NCBI RefSeq assembly: GCF_000147335.1
Contig: NC_014501.1
Coordinates: forward strand, 5,572,501 to 5,636,500
DNA from: Gloeothece verrucosa PCC 7822
Lineage (GTDB): Bacteria; Cyanobacteriota; Cyanobacteriia; Cyanobacteriales; Microcystaceae
Length of the DNA: 64,000 bases
Direction of reading: 5' to 3'
Below, piece after piece: positions 60,793 to 64,000 of this stretch. The notes below the pieces were generated by a model. The model ran no database searches, was not told the origin of the DNA, and was given only the letters and a program-made list of their open reading frames with translations. The first letter of the stretch is position 1, and each line of letters starts with the position of its first letter. The translations under genes and the position numbers were made by a program.

Positions 60793-61476
60793 ATGAAATT
60801 TGGTATAGTGGTATTCCCTGGCTCTAACTGTGACCGGGATGTAGAAACGGTAACTCGCGGCTTACTCGATCAACCAACCCGCATGGTTTGGCATCAAGAA
60901 ACTGACTTAGACGATCTCGATGTGGTCGTTTTGCCGGGAGGGTTTAGTTATGGGGATTATCTCAGATGTGGAGCGATCGCCCGTTTCTCGCCAGTGCTGA
61001 AAAGTGTCGTTGAACACGCTCAAGCGGGAAAATATGTTTTAGGGATCTGTAATGGGTTTCAAATCTTAACCGAAGTCGGTTTATTACCAGGTGCTTTAAC
61101 TCGCAATCGAAATTTACATTTTATTTGTGATCGCGTTCCCGTGCGCGTAGAGACAACTGATTTAGCTTGGAGTGCGGCTTATGCTCCCAAAAGCTTATTA
61201 ACTTTGCCCATTGCTCACGGAGAAGGACGCTACTATGCCGATGAGGATACGCTCAAAGCTTTAGAGGATCATGGTCAAGTTATGTTTCGTTACTGTAGTC
61301 CTAATGGTGAAATTGACGAGAAACATAACCCCAATGGATCGTTAAATAATATTGCTGGTATTACCAACCGCCAAGGTAACGTTCTGGGTATGATGCCGCA
61401 TCCCGAAAGAGCCTCAGATCCAATGTTAAAGGCAACCGACGGGCTAAAACTGTTTAAAGGGTTAATCGGTTTATGA
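60793..61476 (+). CDS. purQ: Phosphoribosylformylglycinamidine synthase, glutaminase subunit
   Basis: A 227-residue class I glutamine amidotransferase. Conserved Cys in the elbow VLGICNGFQILTE, oxyanion GGFSYGDYLRCGAIA, and C-terminal His/Glu MMPHPERASDPM. Supplies ammonia to PurL. The gene follows purS by 35 bp in the same operon. PurL is not in the window. Confidence 0.97.
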   Translation: MKFGIVVFPGSNCDRDVETVTRGLLDQPTRMVWHQETDLDDLDVVVLPGGFSYGDYLRCGAIARFSPVLKSVVEHAQAGKYVLGICNGFQILTEVGLLPGALTRNRNLHFICDRVPVRVETTDLAWSAAYAPKSLLTLPIAHGEGRYYADEDTLKALEDHGQVMFRYCSPNGEIDEKHNPNGSLNNIAGITNRQGNVLGMMPHPERASDPMLKATDGLKLFKGLIGL

Positions 61477-61561
61477 CGCTCACTCGAGTAGGCATCATGA
61501 AAATCTAACCCACAGCCTCTCAGGTATGTTACATTTTTTAATGAGGAACATCAGTTCAAAA

Positions 61562-61621
61562 AGGCTATCCTAGTTAAACTGACTACAGATTTTTTTAATA
61601 AATCCTCTAAAAGGATAGCCT
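61562..61621. repeat. Inverted repeat in the purQ-petB spacer
   Basis: 10-bp perfect arms AGGCTATCCT (61562-61571) and AGGATAGCCT (61612-61621) around a 40-base AT-rich loop with a T-run. It could act as a terminator after purQ or as a regulatory structure before petB. Confidence 0.6.
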
Positions 61622-61707
61622 GCCTTCTATTAATATCCCTAAAAAGCTCATAGAGGCTCAAAGGGAGCAAAAAAACCCTAATCATTCTATATTGCAATTC
61701 TGGCTTC

Positions 61708-62376
61708 ATGTTTTCTAAGCAAGTAACAGATTCTAAAGTTTATCAATGGTTTGACGAACGGCTAGAGGTTCAAGAACTCGCTGATGATATCACCAGCAAA
61801 TACGTCCCGCCCCACGTCAATATTTTCTATTGTTTGGGGGGAATTACGCTGGTGTGTTTCTTAATCCAGTTTGCCACTGGATTCGCCATGACTTTTTATT
61901 ACAAACCAACGGTAACTGAGGCTTTTACCTCAGTAGAGTACATTATGAATGAGGTCAACTTTGGTTGGCTGATTCGTTCTGTCCATCGCTGGTCTGCTAG
62001 TATGATGGTCTTAATGATGATTCTGCACGTTTTCCGGGTTTACTTAACCGGTGGATTTAAAAAGCCTCGGGAATTAACCTGGATCGTCGGTGTCATTATG
62101 GCAGTGATTACCGTATCTTTCGGAGTAACCGGTTACTCATTGCCTTGGGACCAAGTAGGTTACTGGGCGGTTAAGATTGTGTCTGGTGTACCGGCTGCTA
62201 TTCCTGTGGTTGGCGATCAAATCGTTGAAGCCTTACGGGGTGGTGCAAGTGTTGGACAAGCAACCTTAACCCGTTTCTACAGTATTCATACTTTTGTTCT
62301 TCCCTGGTTGATGGCAGTGTTTATGCTGCTGCACTTCCTGATGATTCGTAAACAGGGAATTTCTGGTCCATTATAA
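61708..62376 (+). CDS. petB: Cytochrome b6
   Basis: A 222-residue core subunit of the cytochrome b6f complex in the thylakoid membrane. Conserved parts: QWFDERLEVQELADDITSKYVPPHVNIFYCLGG, RSVHRWSASMMVLMMILHVFRVYL, GVTGYSLPWDQVGYWA and FYSIHTFVLPWLMAVFMLLHF. The heme-binding His residues are in HRW and in HVFR / IHTFVLP / LHF. Followed by petD after 110 bp. The family length is normal. Confidence 0.97.
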   Translation: MFSKQVTDSKVYQWFDERLEVQELADDITSKYVPPHVNIFYCLGGITLVCFLIQFATGFAMTFYYKPTVTEAFTSVEYIMNEVNFGWLIRSVHRWSASMMVLMMILHVFRVYLTGGFKKPRELTWIVGVIMAVITVSFGVTGYSLPWDQVGYWAVKIVSGVPAAIPVVGDQIVEALRGGASVGQATLTRFYSIHTFVLPWLMAVFMLLHFLMIRKQGISGPL

Positions 62377-62390
62377 TTTTGTTAGCTATA

Positions 62391-62411
62391 GTCAACAGTC
62401 AACAGTGAACA
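62391..62411. repeat. Heptad tandem repeat in the petB-petD spacer
   Basis: GTCAACA, GTCAACA, GTGAACA: three 7-bp units. Short tandem heptads are common in cyanobacterial genomes. The complementary CTGTTGGCTGTTAAC follows, so the spacer transcript could fold. Confidence 0.6.
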
Positions 62412-62486
62412 GAATCATCAACCTGTTGGCTGTTAACTAAATTAAAATATTGCAGATCCGTTAGTTAAGAGAAGGAGAATCAATAG

Positions 62487-62969
62487 ATGGCTATTGTTAA
62501 AAAGCCTGATCTCAGCGATCCTAAACTCCGCGCCAAACTGGCTAAAGGGATGGGTCACAATTACTATGGTGAACCCGCTTGGCCTAATGACCTATTGTAT
62601 GTGTTTCCTGTAGTTATCTTGGGAACCCTTGGATTAGTGGTGGGTTTAGCTGTTCTCGATCCAGCGATGGTGGGTGAACCGGCTAATCCGTTTGCTACTC
62701 CCCTAGAAATTCTTCCTGAATGGTATCTTTATCCCGTATTCCAAATCTTACGGATTCTTCCCAACAAACTATTGGGAATTGCTTGTCAAGCGGCTATTCC
62801 GTTAGGATTAATGCTGATTCCTTTCATTGAAAACGTCAATAAATTTCAGAACCCCTTCCGTCGTCCTGTAGCAACGGCTGTGTTTCTGTTTGGGACTTTA
62901 GTCACCCTCTGGTTAGGGGCTGGTGCTATTTTCCCCATTGACAAATCTTTAACGCTTGGTTTGTTCTAA
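62487..62969 (+). CDS. petD: Cytochrome b6f subunit IV
   Basis: A 160-residue thylakoid protein: KKPDLSDPKLRAKLAKGMGHNYYGEPAWPNDLLYVFPV, EPANPFATPLEILPEWYLYPVFQILR, LGIACQAAIPLGLMLIPFIENVNKFQNPFRRP. PEWY forms the quinol-oxidation (Qo) loop. It completes the b-type core with petB. Strong start with AAGGAGA 8-14 bases upstream. Confidence 0.97.
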   Translation: MAIVKKPDLSDPKLRAKLAKGMGHNYYGEPAWPNDLLYVFPVVILGTLGLVVGLAVLDPAMVGEPANPFATPLEILPEWYLYPVFQILRILPNKLLGIACQAAIPLGLMLIPFIENVNKFQNPFRRPVATAVFLFGTLVTLWLGAGAIFPIDKSLTLGLF

Positions 62970-63040
62970 AAAATAAGCCCATGCACGAGGAATAGGTAAT
63001 AGGTGATTGGTAATTAAAACGATTAATTTTTAATGATCTA

Positions 63041-63736
63041 TTACCAGTTCCTCATACTTTCAAAACTTTTGACTTTTTGAATTTGATTTTGATTAGGCAG
63101 TTGAAGGTAAGGAAGTTGTGCCGAATAATCAAATAGTTGATTAATAGATTGATTTTGAAATTCTAAAGCATTTTTAAAGTATTTACTAAACTCACCTAGA
63201 GCAAACTTTTGGGGGTAATGAATAGGACGGCGTTCTTGATGATTTTCTCCAAAGTATACATAATCACAAGCGACGTTGTTTAAATTAGTAAACTTGTCAA
63301 TTGACCAGTCGTGCAAACAAACTCCCGTTAAGATAGCGTTTTTAAAGTTCGCTTTGGCAGCAAGAGTTTTACTTAAATCAGCATCTCTTAAATTAGCTTT
63401 TTCAAAATCTGAGCCGATTAACCAAGCTTCTCTGAGATTAGCGGCGATGAGAATCGCTTTTTCTAAGAAGGCTTGACTTAAATTAGCTCCGCTTAAATTG
63501 GCTTGTGTTAGATCAGCTTTGTGAAGATTAGCCCAGTTAAGATTGGCTTGAGTTAAATTGGCTTCTCTAAGGTCCGTTCCTTGAAGATCGGTATCTTTGA
63601 AGTTAATGCCGGCCAGATTGCATCCTCTCAAATTAATGCCGTTAAGACTAGGTCTAATGCTTGGGTAATTATTACGCCATTGGTTCCAAGATTGAACCCC
63701 TTTGGTGAGTTCTATATAATGTGGTTGCCTTGCCAT
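63041..63736 (-). CDS. Pentapeptide-repeat protein
   Basis: A 231-residue protein. Residues ~30-150 hold about 20 A(D/N)LxX pentapeptides (NLRGCNLAGINFKDTDLQGTDLREANLTQAN in part, NWANLHKADLTQANLSGANL), forming a right-handed beta-helix. A 70-residue C-terminal tail without repeats follows (FALGEFSKYFKNALEFQNQSINQLFDY in part). No enzymatic motif is seen; such helices mediate protein interaction. It is convergent with petD by 71 bp. Confidence 0.88.
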   Translation of the reverse strand: MARQPHYIELTKGVQSWNQWRNNYPSIRPSLNGINLRGCNLAGINFKDTDLQGTDLREANLTQANLNWANLHKADLTQANLSGANLSQAFLEKAILIAANLREAWLIGSDFEKANLRDADLSKTLAAKANFKNAILTGVCLHDWSIDKFTNLNNVACDYVYFGENHQERRPIHYPQKFALGEFSKYFKNALEFQNQSINQLFDYSAQLPYLQLPNQNQIQKVKSFESMRNW

Positions 63737-64000
63737 ATAGAGAAAGAATGGGTAGATCAGACTGATAAAAGCTAATGGGTTTAGCGATTCGGATTGCCAA
63801 GAGCATTTCCATACCTGAATTAGATGCTGTTTTGTTCTATTCCAGGTATGAATTATGAATGAAGCTTATTTTAATTTTAAGTTAAAATTTGGGTGATGAA
63901 GTATACCTGAGTGTTAAGAAACGTATAATTTAACATATAACTTCATGTATTCTTTAACTAATTACCCTTCATTCTCATTAGCATTAAGGAGTAATATTTT

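Noticed and set aside
61562..61621. Riboswitch upstream of petB
   Set aside because: Only one long-loop inverted repeat is seen and no known aptamer pattern matches.

Overview
The window is cyanobacterial chromosome. It carries petB and petD, psaM, ftrV, a Yfr2-type small RNA, many protein families restricted to cyanobacteria (DUF3370, DUF4278, DUF29, the DUF1400 hydrolase) and scattered HIP1 octamers (GCGATCGC, for example near 18527, 33991, 47162, 50811 and 60975). The low-GC style, the secreted cyanovirin-N homologue, the many toxin-antitoxin genes and the NLR-like proteins suggest a unicellular Cyanothece/Gloeothece/Microcystis-type genome. This genus-level guess is inference.

Layout. 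1-5311: end of a repeat-rich DNA-binding-like protein, then a two-gene NLR system. A small helical protein (887-1345) and an NB-ARC/TPR protein (1438-4335) share a 34-residue motif, 24 of 34 positions identical. The motif ends the first protein and begins the second, as in bacterial amyloid-signalling pairs. PIN-toxin and antitoxin-like genes follow. 5356-16909: carbon metabolism (malQ, a treS-maltokinase fusion), a stress protein, a secreted cyanovirin-N homologue, a cupin, a glycosyltransferase, a TnpB remnant and a SAM hydrolase. 16977-23691: DUF29, an antitoxin beside a decayed toxin, a complete PIN toxin-antitoxin pair, and a second NLR-like protein split by a nine-A run, with a ClpP-fold protease next to it. 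23866-26885: a SulP transporter coupled to miaB.

27163-35096 is an accessory island between miaB and psaM. It has a tyrosine recombinase, small unknown genes, a small ribbon-helix-helix-like protein, and a family-B DNA polymerase enclosed by inverted repeats. The inner 191 bp of the two arms are identical, and the outer ~100 bp are homologous but diverged. A 16-bp sequence occurs upstream of two of the island genes. This is the strongest candidate for an undescribed mobile or replicating element; the NLR pair is the second.

35571-64000 is mostly housekeeping: psaM, a lone tnpB with nested terminal hairpins, a Crp-like regulator, a stand-alone DALR-domain protein, a Yfr2 RNA gene, RNase D, smc, a two-gene phytochrome-like/response-regulator signalling pair, DUF3370, livH, a membrane-anchored binding protein paired with a Ser/Thr kinase, a truncated restriction endonuclease, lipA, ftrV, NfeD with an SPFH protein, zur, purS-purQ, petB-petD and a pentapeptide-repeat protein.

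All calls were made by reading sequence and motifs without database searches. Where I give a start different from the longest open frame, the reason is in the entry.
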